A stretch of DNA of 64,000 nucleotides. Origin: Psococerastis gibbosa. Lineage: Eukaryota > Arthropoda > Insecta > Psocodea > Psocidae. Location of the stretch: the NCBI GenBank assembly GCA_963971405.1, contig OZ020491.1:1184910-1248909 (forward strand), read 5' to 3'. Both the position numbers and the translations under genes were made by a program. How positions within the stretch are numbered: the stretch's first letter is position 1; each line of letters starts with the position of its first letter. Of this stretch, positions 16,101-31,100 are shown piece by piece. The notes beneath the pieces were generated by a model. It did not search any database, was not told where the DNA came from, and saw nothing but the letters and a program-made list of their open reading frames with translations.

Positions 16101-19100
16101 TTTTGGGGGCATTTACCCCCCTCCCCCCTGTATCCGTCCATGCCGGTCCCAAACCCTATTTGCAGGGTTGGGCACAGGACATACCCATACCCCTCCTTCA
16201 ACACACTGTTAACATTATCTTGATCCACAGGGCACTTTTATTTTACCATTTTATTCACCATGATAAATTTTACAATGTTAATGAGGATATACGGTATATT
16301 TAATGACAATAACGCGCCAAAAAGTAAAAAATACCCCATGATATTGTGTATGAAGGAGTCTACTTAAACTCAGATAGACCCAATTGTTATAGATTAAGCA
16401 GTTTACTAATACGAGGTGTGCCAATTACATAGCCGGACTGGAGCCATAAAAGCTATTTATTTAAAATTACTTGCTTTTACTAATTGTCACCTTCAACATA
16501 CACCCCTTCCCTATTTACACTTCACTGCTTGCGGATCTTCCACTGTTTAAAACAATGCTGCAGGTCATTGGGTGTGGGCAGCTCCTCAGCTTCCACCGTC
16601 ACCTCATCCATCGACTCCAAACGTGTTCCTTTCGAGGCAGATTTGATTTTAGGGAACAGGAAGATGTCACAGGGGGCTAGATCTGGGGAATAATGGGCAT
16701 GTTCAAACCCAGTGACCTGTCTGTCCTGTCCTGGCGGGCATCAATCGCAATCTAACTGGCTGAAAGGAATGAAATTGCAAGAGATTGAAGTTCAAAGTGA
16801 GCAGGTCATTGACCTATAAGTACCATTTCTCTCCGATAACAGCCATGACAGTTATAGGTCCAGTCCGGGTATTTAATTGGCGCACCTTGTAAATAAAAAA
16901 TTAAACCTGAATGATATTTGCGTGAGCCAGGTCAATATCTTTTTTTGCTTTCCAATTTATACGTAGTATAAGGAAAGCTTCGTGATGGTCGAAATTTTCG
17001 ATTCTGAGATTTCAACGGATTTACACGTTTTGAGGTCCCAGGAACCCAAAAAAGTGGTTTTTACGAAATGTCTGTCTGTCTGTGCGTCGATTTCCGGGCA
17101 AACTACTCGGTAGATTTTGATGAAATTCGGCATGTAGGTTCATAAAAATCATACCTCGGGACCATTTTTTATATTTTGGGCTAACTCAATTGGGGGGGGG
17201 GGTTTATTCTCAAAAAACTCCAAAAAAAAGTCTAAAAAAATTATTTCTCCAAAACGTCTCCAACGATTTCTTTTAAATTCACACATCTTGTAGTCGTTAT
17301 TAATGTTGACAAAATGCGGGGGGTCGCTTGCCCCTTGATAGTTTGCTTCTGGGGGTAAAAAAATAAAAATAACTAAATTTTAATGAAAAATGACTAAAAA
17401 ATAATTTTTCTGTGAAACCTTTCCATCGATGATTTCTACCTTCAGGCATGTTTTAGGTGTTAAATTAAGTAACGAAACCGGACAGGTTGCTTTCCCAAAA
17501 ATTATTTTATTATTATATATAATATATTATTATTTTGTGCAAAAAAAATGTTTTTGAAAAAATGATAGAAAATTCACGGTCAAATGCATTGCGTGCCCTG
17601 CCATTATTGCTGTATGGTAAATTGTTGGTCTGACCTATCTAGAATTTACCTCACCTCAAGTGACATCAGGTGGACAACCCCCCCCCCCCCTGAGATGCCC
17701 GAAATTTAACTATAGAAAAATTATTTACCATGAAATTACTCATTTTCTCTAGCTACTACTCGATAAATTTGAAAGAATGTTGCAGTAAACTTGGACCGGT
17801 TCTTTTCTTTTTATGAAAAAGGTTAATCGCATACAAACAATTTTTAATGAATGCATTCAATTGACCCTTTTCAGTAGCCTCTGGGTTGAGTTACAACACG
17901 TCTCCGATCGCATGGCGTATAGAGACTCCTCGCACAAGTTCAAGCACACTACAACCTTGCCATCGAAGTTAATTTTTTACGTTGCATATTCTCGAAATGG
18001 TGTGAATCCCAAAATCAGGTAACTTTCTCCATCCTCTGACATTGTAAGTAGCCTATAAATAGCGCAGGTAGACGTGCTGCATGTAAATAAATGAAGGTCA
18101 CGTGACCACGGCGCGTTCACGATATAATAATCTCCACAGGCATTAGAAAACAGCTGGGGGCGAATACCAGGCCGCATCTCTCAACCTGACTCCTTGTACC
18201 TGGATTTTTAATACCACTCCACTCAATAATAAGACCCCGATTTTACCTTTATTTTGTACTTCCTTGAGTCTCAACTCAACGGTATTTTATTGCTTTATAA
18301 GTCTATATTGTACAGTGCTGTTGATTAAGTCACAATAACAATTATACAATATTTATAATAACCTTTTCATTCGTATGAGTAAGTACACTAATGCATTTTA
18401 GGGAGATCCATCTACCTATTGAGACGGCCTTTTTCAGGCCAATTCCTTCACAACCTTCGTGACCCCCTGAGTCTAACCCCCCTCCCCATTCAAAATGTTA
18501 TATATAAAATGTATGTAGTAGTAGTAGTAGAATGGTTGGACACAGTCCCAGGCCACGGTGTGGGCCCATAGAACAGTGGACCTCCTGATTATAATGGATT
18601 CCGAACCACTTGGGAAACACAGTGAAGTCACACGATTAGTTCGGAGGTGACCAGGACAAGTCCTACCATGTTTCCCTACCGGCACTGTGCACACGACCAA
18701 GTTATATGCATCTTTGAACCTGCTCTGGTCCGCTGGATTCAACATGGTATGGCGGTCGGCCCTAAAATGTATGTAAATATGTATGTATATTTATCGATTT
18801 TAGGAAACACTGCAACTTCCGTAAATATTATCCGATCTTGATGAAACTTGGCAAAAAAATTGATCATACAAATGTCTTGATCGAGTTCGTTAACCAGCTA
18901 GATCCACTATTTAGTTACAAGATGGCGGCCGATTGAAACCTTACATAATTCATATCTCAGTTAATATTGGTCGCAGAGGAATGCAATAAAATCTGACCCA
19001 AAGCCCAGATTATTATATACGGTAATGGGAATCAACCCTTGTTACAAAAAATCAACGATTTCAAGATGGCTTCCAGTCAAAGTGAAAATAATGTGATACT

Positions 19101-22100
19101 TAAGGCGGCTATTCCACCGACCATCTGCCTCACTTGTGAAAGTGCTTGTGAAGCAGTGAATTTTGTCATTATGTAGATACTTAACTTACCTAAGTTATAA
19201 TATTATTAATGATGTCTGCTACCATATTATAACTTAATTTATAATAGGTAAGTTATGTATCTACATAATAGTCTCCTTAAAACAAAACAAACGTCAATGA
19301 CAAAATTCACTGCTTCACAAGCACTTTCACAAGTGAGGCAAATGGTCGGTGGAATAGCAGCCTTAGTAAAGGTTCATTGTCGTGACTGAGGTTCGAAATA
19401 TGGAACATAAGAGTGTTTTGTGTGTTGATGTGGTCGGCAAAAGAATAAAGTATTTTTTTATTTTTATTTACATACATAACTGAGAGTCTTAGAGAACTAA
19501 AGGAAAAGCGGAGTCTGAGCTTGCATATATTGTAGAATCCCTCTACACCGGATTGGCCAGAGCCGAAAGGGATTTGTATAATCTGTTAATAATTCCTGGG
19601 CTACTACTCAGGGAGCCAATCTAACAGTGTACGTCCCGTAGGAAATTGGCAGTCCGAAATGTAATACCTTTCATTTTTTTATTTAACTAACTAAGCAAGT
19701 TAATAAAGATTTGACTCATTTAAGTTGGAGAAGACTACGTACTTCATGCATCATACATTCATACAGTAGAGAATAAAATTATTAATTTTTGTTTTGTAGT
19801 CTTTCCATGATAACTTATTTATTTTACGTGAAATTTTAGCCCACCATTGCTTAAGGTCATAACAAATTCTATATGAGTTACTGTACCTAGTCCTGCCATA
19901 AGTTCTGTCCCTGCGGCATTTTGGCTACCCCTGACTGTATCTCAAGGGTTGATGCTTGTCAACCCTGGCATTGTTTACATAGTTCTTTCTGCTAGTGGAA
20001 TAACGCTAGTTACGGTTAAAACTTCGCCCTGATGAGATGGAATGGGGTACTGATGAAAACCGTATTACCGTGATATGCCTCCACAAGTATGGTATGGCTC
20101 CTAATGACGTTTTTAAAACTTTGAAGCCTTTAAAAATAACTCAAAAATTTGTGTACCGTGCAATTAATCGTTACAACGTGACTTCTAGTTTTGAAGACAG
20201 GCCGCGATCTGGGCGTCCGAGGACTGTGAGGACTGCTAAAGCAGTTAAAGTGGTGAGGGAGCGAATTCGGAGAAATCCACCCCGAAAGCAGAAAATCATG
20301 CCAGGGAACTCGACATGTCCACGAGGTCGATGTCATGACTTGCCAGGGACGATCTACAGATGAAGGCCTATCGGAGATCCACAGGAAACCTGCTCACTCC
20401 AGCACTACGTGCTATCAGGAGGACCAGAGCGCAGGCGTTACTTACGTGGCAGGCAGCTCAAGGTCATGAGTGGATCCTTTTCGCCGACGAAAACATTTTT
20501 GGGGTAGAAGAGGTTTACAACCGCCAAAATGACAAGGTCTATGCTCATTCATCTCGGGAAGTCAGGGAAGTTGTTCCCAGGGTGCAAAGAGGTCATCACC
20601 CGTCTTCAGTGATGGTGTAGTGGGGGGTGTCGTACCAGGGGGTGACAACCCAGCATTTTGCGAAAAAGGCGTAAAAACTGGAGCTAAAGTGTACCAGAAA
20701 GACGTTTTGGAAGGAGTAGTGAAGCCCCTCAATACCACTTTGTTCATCGGGCACGATTGGTGCTTCCAGCAAGATTCAGCGCCTGCGCACTAAGCCGAAA
20801 CCACTCTGAAGTGGCTCAGAACCAAAATCCCGGATTTATTGCTACAGCAGACTGGCCCTCTGGTAGGCCAGACTTGAACCCCCTGGACTATTCATTGTGG
20901 TCAGTTTTGGAGGCCAAGGCCTGCTCAAAGCGTCATCCAAATTTGGATAGCCTGAAGCATTCCCTCATCATGGCAGCCCAAGATCTAACTGTGGAAACCG
21001 TCCGTGCCGCAATAGATGAGTGGCCACAACGTCTTCAGGGTAGTGTTCAAAATGATGGTGGACGTTTTGAAATCTAGTATGTTTTATTACTTAAGTATGA
21101 ATAATTCAATATAAAAAAAAATACTCGAACCATATTAAACTTTTTGATTCCTTGCACCATGTCATAACCTTAGGGACAGAACTTATGGCAGGACTAGGTA
21201 TTTTAGCACCGTAGTAGTTCGTCTTCGCACAGTTGTTTACTATTTTGCCCAATTTTGAAATTTGTTATTGGCTTGTAAGTTGAACAGTAAAATTTCTAAT
21301 TGTTACATTTATAATTTTTTTTCTTTTACATAAGGGAAACATTGTTGCGGGCAATTTTACTTTACATTTATAGTGGAATTATTTGTTTATATTCAATACA
21401 ATACGTACTTAATTACCGCATCAGTCCTCCTCTATACCACCTTTCAATTTATCTCAATGCATCGCCGAACAATGCAGTATCCGTAGAATTCCACTTTCGG
21501 CAAGTTTGCCGATACATAGTGGGAGTCGCTGGACCTATGCCAGCAAAAGAGTCATTCAAGAAAATGCATAAGTAATGCACGTTCCCGAAGCGTTTGTTGT
21601 GCCATTGAAATGCAATTAGGTATGGTGCACCAGGCAGGTAATTTGCAGCTAATAACCCGGATAACTCGAGTTATGTGGGAGCGTTGGCAGCCCTGGACCA
21701 TGTGAACACACGCCAACACTCACAACAGACAACCAGTAAATACTTAACGAACCTTAGCGCAATCAACACATCGGGTTTAAGTGGTTTTGGAGAGTAGATA
21801 TTGGCCACCCCTGGATTATTCAGTTGCTATTTTTGCTTTCCAATTTATACGTAGTATAAGGAAAGCTTTGTGATGGTCGAAATTTTCGATTTCGAGATTT
21901 CAACGGATTTACACGTTTTGAGGTTCCAGGAACCCAAAAAAGGGATTTTTACGAAATGTCTGTCTGTCGCTCTGTCTGTCTGTGCGTCGATTTCCGGGCA
22001 AACTACTCGATCGATTTTGATGAAATCCGGCATGTAGGTTCATAAAAATCATACCTCGGAACAATTTTTTTTATTTGGGGCTAACTTAATTTGGGGGTTT

Positions 22101-25100
22101 TTATTCTCAAAAAACTCCCAAAAAACGTCTAAAAACATTATTTCTCAAAAACGGCTGCAACGATTTCTTTTAAATTCACATATCTTGTAGTCGTTATTAA
22201 TGTAAACGAAATGCGGGGGGTCGCTTGTTCCTTGGTAGGTAGCTTCCGGGGGTAAAAAAATAAAAATAACTAAATTTTAATGAAAAATGACTAAAAAATA
22301 ATTTTTCTGCGAAACCTTTCTATCGATGACTTCTACCTTCAGGTATGTTTTAGGTGTTAAATTGAGTAACGAAACCGGACAGGTTACTTGCCCAAAAAAA
22401 CTATTTTGTTTTGTGCAAAAAATGTTTTTTTGAAAAAATTATAGAAAATTCACGCTCAAATGCATGGCGTGCGTGCTCTGCCATTATTGCTGTGTAGTAA
22501 TGTTTTGGTCTGACCTATATCCTATATAGAAGTTTACTTCACCTCCAGTGACGTTGGATGGACAACCTCCCCCCCCCCCCCCCCCCCCGTCCCGAGACAT
22601 CGGAGATTTAACCATAGGAAAATTATTTACCATGAAATTACTCATTTTCTCTGTCTACTAATTTTGATAAATTGGAAAGCATGTTCGAGTAAACTCGGAC
22701 CGGTTCTTGATATAATATATTATGATTTGGTCTATGCCCTATGGTCATGTAAGTTTTAGAGGACTGCTTCACACCCATAGGGTATTATTAATTTTTGTTC
22801 TCCTATTTAAGGAAAGCTTTGTAGTGTGCACAGCGTTGGCAGGGGAACATGGTGGGACATGATAACGGGCTGAGACTATACTAGTCAGTCTGAGTGCGTG
22901 TCGAGTCCTGCTCACCTCCGATTTAATCGTGTCACTTTACCATGTTCCCCAAGTGGTTCGGAATCCACTATAATCAGGAGGTCCTCCCTGTCAGTCAACT
23001 CCCCTTCCCCTCGAGGTGAAAGAGTCTGCCCGTGGGGTGCCTCAAATTAACAAACAGACTCACTCCCCCCGCCAGGCTGACAGGGTTGCTTAAAGCAGAA
23101 ATGCTGAAAGCAGGCGTTGGAAAACAAACAGAAAAGCTTTGTGTTGACATGCACCCATGGCTCTATTTATCGATATTTCCAGTGAAAACTTTTACATAGA
23201 CGCATAGTAAATTACATACGTACTGGTGTCTGGTAGACGCCTGTACTGCAGGAATTGTCCAGTACCTATAGCATATAGAGACTATAAAGGAGCCCTTAAA
23301 TAGCAGGAAATATGGGAGCGGTAGCATATTGCAGTATAGCAATTAAAAAAGGCGATAACAGCACAACCCACAACATACATATACATGGAGAAGAAGAAAA
23401 CAGAGGCAGCAGGGTCTATAAAAATCTAATGATTAACACCATATAAGCCATAAAAACTTTATGAACCTGAACGATAAACAGAACAGATCTAAAGATAATG
23501 CATCTCTGCAGAAAAGTGGACATAAAAACAAGCTGTAAACATGTCTGGGTCGTTTTATGCATTTGTAGACCTAGGCTATATGACTCGTCAGCAAATACGA
23601 TAATCAACTGCTTTGTGTAGGAGTCGAGAAAGATAGCGATGCCGTTTATGAGTTTTAACCAAAGGTGTAGAATGAATAGACTTAGAACCTTGGCAAAGAT
23701 GGGCAATCGGCCGGGCACTAGGTTGAATGATCGCCTACTTGGCATACTGTACCTCAGATAAAGTCAATGAAAATTGAAATCCCAATAAATTAGTAAATAA
23801 GTAAACAAAATTGTTGTTGTTTATTTATTGACCCTAACTGACGAGAAAATCATTAAAACCTTATTTTAAATGTACATTTTTTTTTTTTAAATAAAAGGTT
23901 AAATCGCGTGGCGTGCAAACAATTAGCCTCTTCAAACGCCTCACTAAGTCACCTGATTGGTACTTGCGTCGAGACTCGCACAAGTACAAGCACCTTGCCA
24001 CCGAAGTCACTTTTGCCATCCTGCCCCCTGAAATATATTCAAATGATTCCCTTACAGAGTCATACTGACTTTGAAAACGATATTCTATTATTATTTATTC
24101 ACCCATTAGCTAGTACTTTCCCAGTATAATTTGGAAAGACTTACCCGCCACCTTCCACCCTGTTCGTGTCCCGTAGACGGGGTGGTAGAGAGCTGAGTAG
24201 TATGAACCGGAAGGTTGATATTTGAGACGCAACAAAGAAGGAACTTTTTTTAGCGCAACCTGAATGGGTATGTGCCTTACTTAAATCGATTGGCTGGCTG
24301 AGGATCAGAACCTTCTGAATAGAGCTGTGATCACCAAAGAGGATCCTCTTCCGGTTCCAAGGCCTCTACCTAATCCCCCCCCCCCCCGTTTGCTGTAAAC
24401 TCCCATTTGCACCATTTGCTTACATAACACCCTTACATCACAATAGTACTGTGCAGTGTACATCCCATAGCCACGGAGGACTTTTCCGACGATCATGGGA
24501 AGAAGTATCAGAATCAGGAGAAACCAGGATTTAAGGCACAGGTAAACAAAGAGCAGTGAAACTGCGCGAGTAGGCACTTTTCCTGCAATGACGTTCTTAA
24601 TTGGAAGCCTGGCATAATACCAAATTGAACGTTATTAAACACTGAAAACATGCCCTCTACCATGTCATGTTATGTGAACACTTTTGATTTGTATAAACCC
24701 TAACATTAATAAAATCATGTGAGATGAGGTTCGGTGAGACATTACAGTCGTAAATGGTGCTAGCAAACTGTAGTGGTCCAGCGACTAAGACGACGCCCCG
24801 GTTAGGCGTATATCGTGGGTTCGAATCCTACCAAGTCCAGCTTTTCCATATCCTCTCATTTTGGAACATAATAGGATATATTCATTCAATTGTTTGTACG
24901 CGATTTAGCCTTTAAAAAAAGGGCAAATTTCCACATTGGACCTTCTCTGGGTTGAGTACAGAACAGATAATTAGCTCTGTACCTTGGACCTGGACGGGCG
25001 TAGAAAAGCTGTCGGTTCTATGGGTTGATGCTAAACACGAGGACCCAAGGTACCACCGAAGGCTGGGTATTTTATATGTGGACCAGGCACTCAAAAATGG

Positions 25101-28100
25101 GCCCACTCGTAGATACCAGAATGAATGACAACAATATTGGCCACTGCTCTAGGGCACTACCAGAAAAGCTCATAAGAGCAAACAGGGGGGAAATCAATAT
25201 AGATAGTAGCGCCATAAATGAGATATCATGAAGTAGTAGAAATGTTCCTATACATTTATTTGTGCTTTGTGTAATATGTGGCCGTTACTAACACCGATCG
25301 GCTACAGTTATTGATCCTGCATTGAAAAAAAAACCGGACACTGATAAATTTCCAAAACTGTTGCTGTTTTGTTAGTTAAACTGATGGTTAAGAAATGGAA
25401 ACTGACATACTTCGGCCATGTGATGAGGAACGAAGGGTATCGCCTTCTGCATGTAATAATCCAAGGGAAATAAGGACTGAGGGCTCCCAGCAGAAGAAGA
25501 ACATCCTGGTTGAAAAACCTGAGGTAGTGGTTTGGCAAGAGCGCGATACTCTTCTCAGAGCAGAAGTCTCCAAAGTCCAAATTGCCATGATGATGGCCAA
25601 TATTCGATAGATGAGGCATTTAACGAAGCAGAAGGCGTTAGTGACGGCCCCATGCGCAATGTAACAAAACCTAAAGGAACATGTCTTCTACCGCTACATC
25701 TGATTTATGCCTCAAAAATGGATAGTTTCTGTTATTTTATTCAAAATTAACTGGGGGGACTGGGGGTGACTGATTGCCTAAATAAAACACACACAAAAAT
25801 TCATGTTTTAATAAAACAATAATTGTTTGGGTTTTACTAACTTTACTTTATTTTTTATTTTTTTAACTACAGCCACTTGGCTAAGCCAATGGCAGGCCAA
25901 GATACACCACAAAACTTTGTGACTACATCGTCCAACGCCTTTTTAAGGCATTGCAGGACCAATGACACCCCTAATTTAAGGGCCATCGCCTTAACTCAAG
26001 TTATTATAACACGTTTTAATTAGACACTAATTTAGAGTATGCTTACTAAAATGAAATACCACGAAGTCACGAGTACTCAAATTTTTTCTATTTTACGATT
26101 GTGTCTTAACCCTTTTGCTGACCCCCGCATTGCAGGTCACGATACAAGAGGACACCGTTGCAACCAGAACTAGCCACGGCAAATCTAGGTTTCCGTGGTT
26201 TCGTGTGAACCTAGTGAAATTTGGTACGAGATGATGACCACTGCTCCAGATATACCTTGATTGCCCGTCGTCGGTTATTATGTCCAGCGGTGGTATCCGG
26301 TAGGTCTGCCATTACAGGCCCACTTAAATGGCGGTATCCTTGCGACCTTGACTATGGGTTTAAGCACATGAAAAAACTGAAACTCATGTATACGCAAGTA
26401 TGGAATCGTGAGACCACCGTAATATTATCTTTTTTTTTTGCAGTTTTGGCAGACAGGTAGGCATCTGACAATAGGTAATTAGGTACGATACTGGCTCTCA
26501 GCCCCGGCTGGGTGGGCGTGATTTCGTTGGCAATCTATAGAAGAATATAAAAGAACCGGTCCGAGTTTACTCGAACATGCTTTCCAATTTATCAAAATTA
26601 GTAGACAGAGAAAATGAGTAATTTATGGTAAATAATTTTCCTATGGTTAAATTTTCGATATCTGGGGGGGGGGTTCCCACCTGACGTCACTAGAGGTGAG
26701 GTAAATTCTAGATAGGTCAGAACTACACATTACCACACATCAATACTGGCAGGGTACGCAATGCATTTGAGCGTGAATTTTCTATAATTTTTTCAAAAAA
26801 ACATTTTTTGTACAAAACCAAATACTTTTCTGGGAAAGCAACATGTTCGGTTTCGTTACTCAATTTAACACCTAAAACATATCTGAAGGTAGAAATCATC
26901 GATAGAAAGGTTTAGCAGAAAAATTACTTTTTTAGTAATTTTTCATTAAAATTTAGTTATTTTTTTTTTACCCCCAGAAGCAAACTATCAAGGGGCAAGC
27001 GACCCCCCACATTTTATCAACATTAATTTCAGCTACAATATATGTGAATTTAAAAGAAATCGTTGGAGCCGTTTTTGGGAAACAATTTTTTTAGACGTTT
27101 TTTTGGAGTTTTTTGAAAATAAAACCCCCCCAAATTGAGTAAACCCCAAAATAAAAAAAAATCGTCCCGAGGTATGATTTTTGTAAACCTACTTGCCGAA
27201 TTTCTTCAAAATCGACCGAGTAGTTTGCCCGGAAATCGACGCACAGACAGACAGACAGACAGACATACAGACATACAGACATACAGACAGACAGAGCGAC
27301 AGACAGACATTTCGTAAAAACCACTTTTTTGGGTTCCTGGGACCTCAAAACGTGTAAGTCCGTTGAAATCTCGGAATCGAAAATTTCGACCATAACAAAG
27401 CTTTCCTTATACTACGCATAAATTGGAAAGCAATAAATTTAAAATACACACAGACTTGACTTCGGCTTCGGTTGGCACGTCCAGCCCCGGGGGGGGGGGG
27501 GGGGGACTTTTGGCCGCTGCCACAACACCACGCCACCTCGGACCAGGGACGGATCCTTGGGGGGGGCGATTTCTTACTCAAGTAAGGGAAACGCGATATT
27601 TTTCAGGTCACCGCCCCCCCCCCCCCGAAAACTTTTTCTGAAACCGTCCCTGCCTCGGACGATCTTCCACCGCTAACTTCCAGTCTCGGGTGCCGGTGGC
27701 GTGCACATCATGGAGCACTCCATCTTAGTCTTGGCCTACCGGGACGACAGTCCATAACTTATCAGACATCTGGGGACTGGGGATTTTAAATGGATCGTCT
27801 TTCTTGCTGACCAAAGCGTTATTGGGGCGTAGGAAGTTATGGCAGCCGCGTTTTTTTTATACTGTGAAGTTAGTTGAATGAATAACGACTTCATTGCGAC
27901 AATACGATTGGCAAACAATAAGACTATAATTTTTTTTTCATGTTAACCATAGGTAATAGCAGTATACATAGTAATATAACTTAAATTAAATGCTATATAA
28001 AACGAAAGGGGGAAAAAATAATAAAGAAGGAGGGTATAGGAGGGGAAAGGGGGGGGGGTCCATTGTTTGTACCGCTACGAGGCCAGTTTATGCATACATA

Positions 28101-31100
28101 TACATATATGATATATTTAGTGTGGAAATGGAGCGAAAAATGAAATAGGTAGAACTCAAAATTACCTGTGGCCTCTTCGGCGTTATGAAATAACATTTAA
28201 AAATACAACATAGCCAGCAACCAAAACAGTTAAGAGTCAAGACTGTGCACAATGTCTCAAATCTGGGTAACAAACTATTTAAAATTAACAGTACAATACA
28301 ATATTGTGTGAGAATATCATACTGGTCGTAAACTCATTAATATAGACGTCCATATGCATTCCTCACAAATACCCCAATGGTATGAAACTTCAAAATAAGG
28401 TGGGAAAAAAAATGATTCCGGCCAGGATCGAACTGGCGACCTTCTGCGTGTAAAGCAGATGTGATAACCACTACACCACGGAACCAATGTGCCAAGAGCT
28501 TGTCTTATAGCCGCACTTGAGCTGAGGGCCTGCGCAGTCCCGTCTCGGGCACTTACATAGCGCCCAGTTCAATGCAGCGGCACAGTTGACAGTGCTTTGG
28601 CGGCTATACGTCGTTTTTCATTGTGCATGTGCATGACGAGGTAGCAGACATCATTAATTAATATGTCTCTGTCGAGTTTTAAGGAGACTAAAATGTAGAT
28701 ACTTAACTTATCTATTGGCTTATTAATGATGTCTGCTACCACGTCATGCACATGCACAATGAAAAACGACGTCGGTGGAATAGCCGCCTTTCCAATTTAT
28801 ACGTAGTGTAAGGAAAGCTTTGTGAAGGTCGAAATTTTCGATTACGAGATTTCAACGGATTTACATGTTTTGAGGTCCCAGGAACCCGAAAAGGTGGTTT
28901 TTACGAAATGTCTGTCTATCTGTATGTCGCTCCGTCTGTTCATAGATTTCCGGGCAAACTATACTCAGTCGATTTCACAAAAATCATACCTCGGGACTAT
29001 TTTTAATATTTTGGGCTACCTCAATTTGGGATAAGATTTCTTTCAAAATTCGCATATATTTTAGCCCTTATTAATGTTAATAACATGTCACTTGCCACTT
29101 GATAGTTTGATTCTGGGGGTAAAAAAATAAAAATAACTCAATTTTAATGAAAAATGACTAAAAAATAATTTTCCTGCGAAACCTTTCTATCGATGATTTC
29201 TACCTTCAGGCATGTTTTAGGTGTTAAATTGAGTAACGAAACCGGACAGGTTGCTTTGGTTTTGTGCAAAAAAAAACGATTTTTTGAAAAAATGATAGAA
29301 AATTCACGTTCAAATGCATTGCATTGTGTGGTAATGTGTTGGTTTGACCTATCTAGAATTTACCTCCCCTCCAGTGATGATAGATGGACAACCCCCCCCC
29401 CCCCCCCCCGAGATATCGGAAATTTAACTATAGGAAAATTTACCATGAAATTACTCATTTTCTCTGTCTACTAATTTTGATAAATAGGAAAGCATGTTCG
29501 AGTAAACTCGGACCGGTTTTTTCATCTTATGAGTGATAGTCAATTGTGGAATGGGAAGAAAAAGGTTTGTAGTACAAATAAAATAATAAATAAATCCACA
29601 AATTACTTTTTGTTCCATTACTAAGCCGACCAGACGGAGTTAGGGCTATAAAGCCCTCTCTTACACTCAACTAGGAAGGCCCGGGACCGCCTGCTCTACA
29701 TGCCCTCCGAACCATGCATGGAAAATGTAGGAAGTTTAGGACTCGAACCAACAACCTTTCGGGTGAAAGTCAGTGTCCGTACCACTACTCTACATGAATA
29801 ATGGAAAACGCACCATGCTGCATGTAATTTTCTTCAGCTTTTATTAAGACATACCTGAGTACAACAGACAGTTGATCCATTTTTGATACATCTTGAATTG
29901 TATCAAGGATAAGACTAAAATACTGGGAGGATTTAATTTCAGCTATAAGTTTTTTTTTAATAGCACAAACCTGGAACTGGGAGCCGAAGTCCGCCCCCCC
30001 CCCCCAGCATTGTTGTGCCCCCGCACCGCGGGTGTTGCGAGGGTGTTATTTACGCCACTGCATACCAGGTTCAATAACTCTTTGTGATCGGTGCTAGTGA
30101 CACAATGTACATCAAAATGTACAGTAGAGGAACATTTCTTCTACTTTATGACATCTGATTTACAGCTCTTCATATTTCCCATGCATTTTTTTTCCCCCCG
30201 CATAAGGCTTTTGCCCCATTGCCCAGGAAAGTGGCAACAAAAAGAAGTGGAATGAATAATTGAATATGTATATACTGTATATTGCCTGTTATAATCAAGA
30301 GCCTGGCTACATTGCAATTAGCATACCATAGAGATGGAGAAAACTGAGTTAGCATGCCGATCGTAATACACAACGACATTTCTATAGGACAAAGAATGCC
30401 GCTGCACCAACACCTGGCTTATCACCTGACAGATATGACAATACCTCTACTTGTTACCTCTCCACATTCCATTTGCACGTGCGATTTTTTTTAATACTCG
30501 CATAATATAGTTCATTTACGCACTGTATTTCACACATTATTTCAAAAATAATAATAATAATAATAATAATCATCGCATACAAATATGGAGAATAGAGGGG
30601 AAAACGCGTTTTCCTACTAATATAATAAGAATTATAAATAATTTGTCTAAATCTAAGGCAGAAAAAATTAAGAAACTCACCAAAAATATAGCCGAAGATC
30701 ATTCAATTGTTTAAATAGACAAAATTTAAATTTTCCTCACTTATACGAGATTATGAGATTTTTGGTTTAAGGAGACTATTATCTAGACACTTATCTATTA
30801 TAAATTAAGTTATAATATGTTAGAGACATGTCTCAACCATATTATAACTTAATTTATAATAAATAAGTTAAGTATCCCATAATTGTCTCATTAAAACATA
30901 AATCTCATCATTTTTTAATGCACAAATTAAGAAAAAATGACAAGTGGAATAACTGCCTTATACAATTTTGTATTATATTACCCCCGGTATTAAAAGCACC
31001 ATGATCGGGTGACACCATGAGAGCGGCTGCATTTATTACTAAGTGATTCCTCTTATTTTAAGTGTACAGCTTGATAGTTGTGTTATCGGATTGAGAAGGA

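Noticed and set aside
23416-23745. 109-codon minus-strand frame with hydrophobic stretches
   Set aside because: No domain, no splice partner and AT-rich composition like the surrounding intron.
24765-24840. Possible tRNA gene
   Set aside because: A box B is present, but the acceptor and anticodon stems do not pair; it recurs as a SINE head elsewhere.
27243-27310. GACA repeat considered as a CRISPR-like or functional array
   Set aside because: Simple 4-base microsatellite located at the same place in every family H copy; no spacers.
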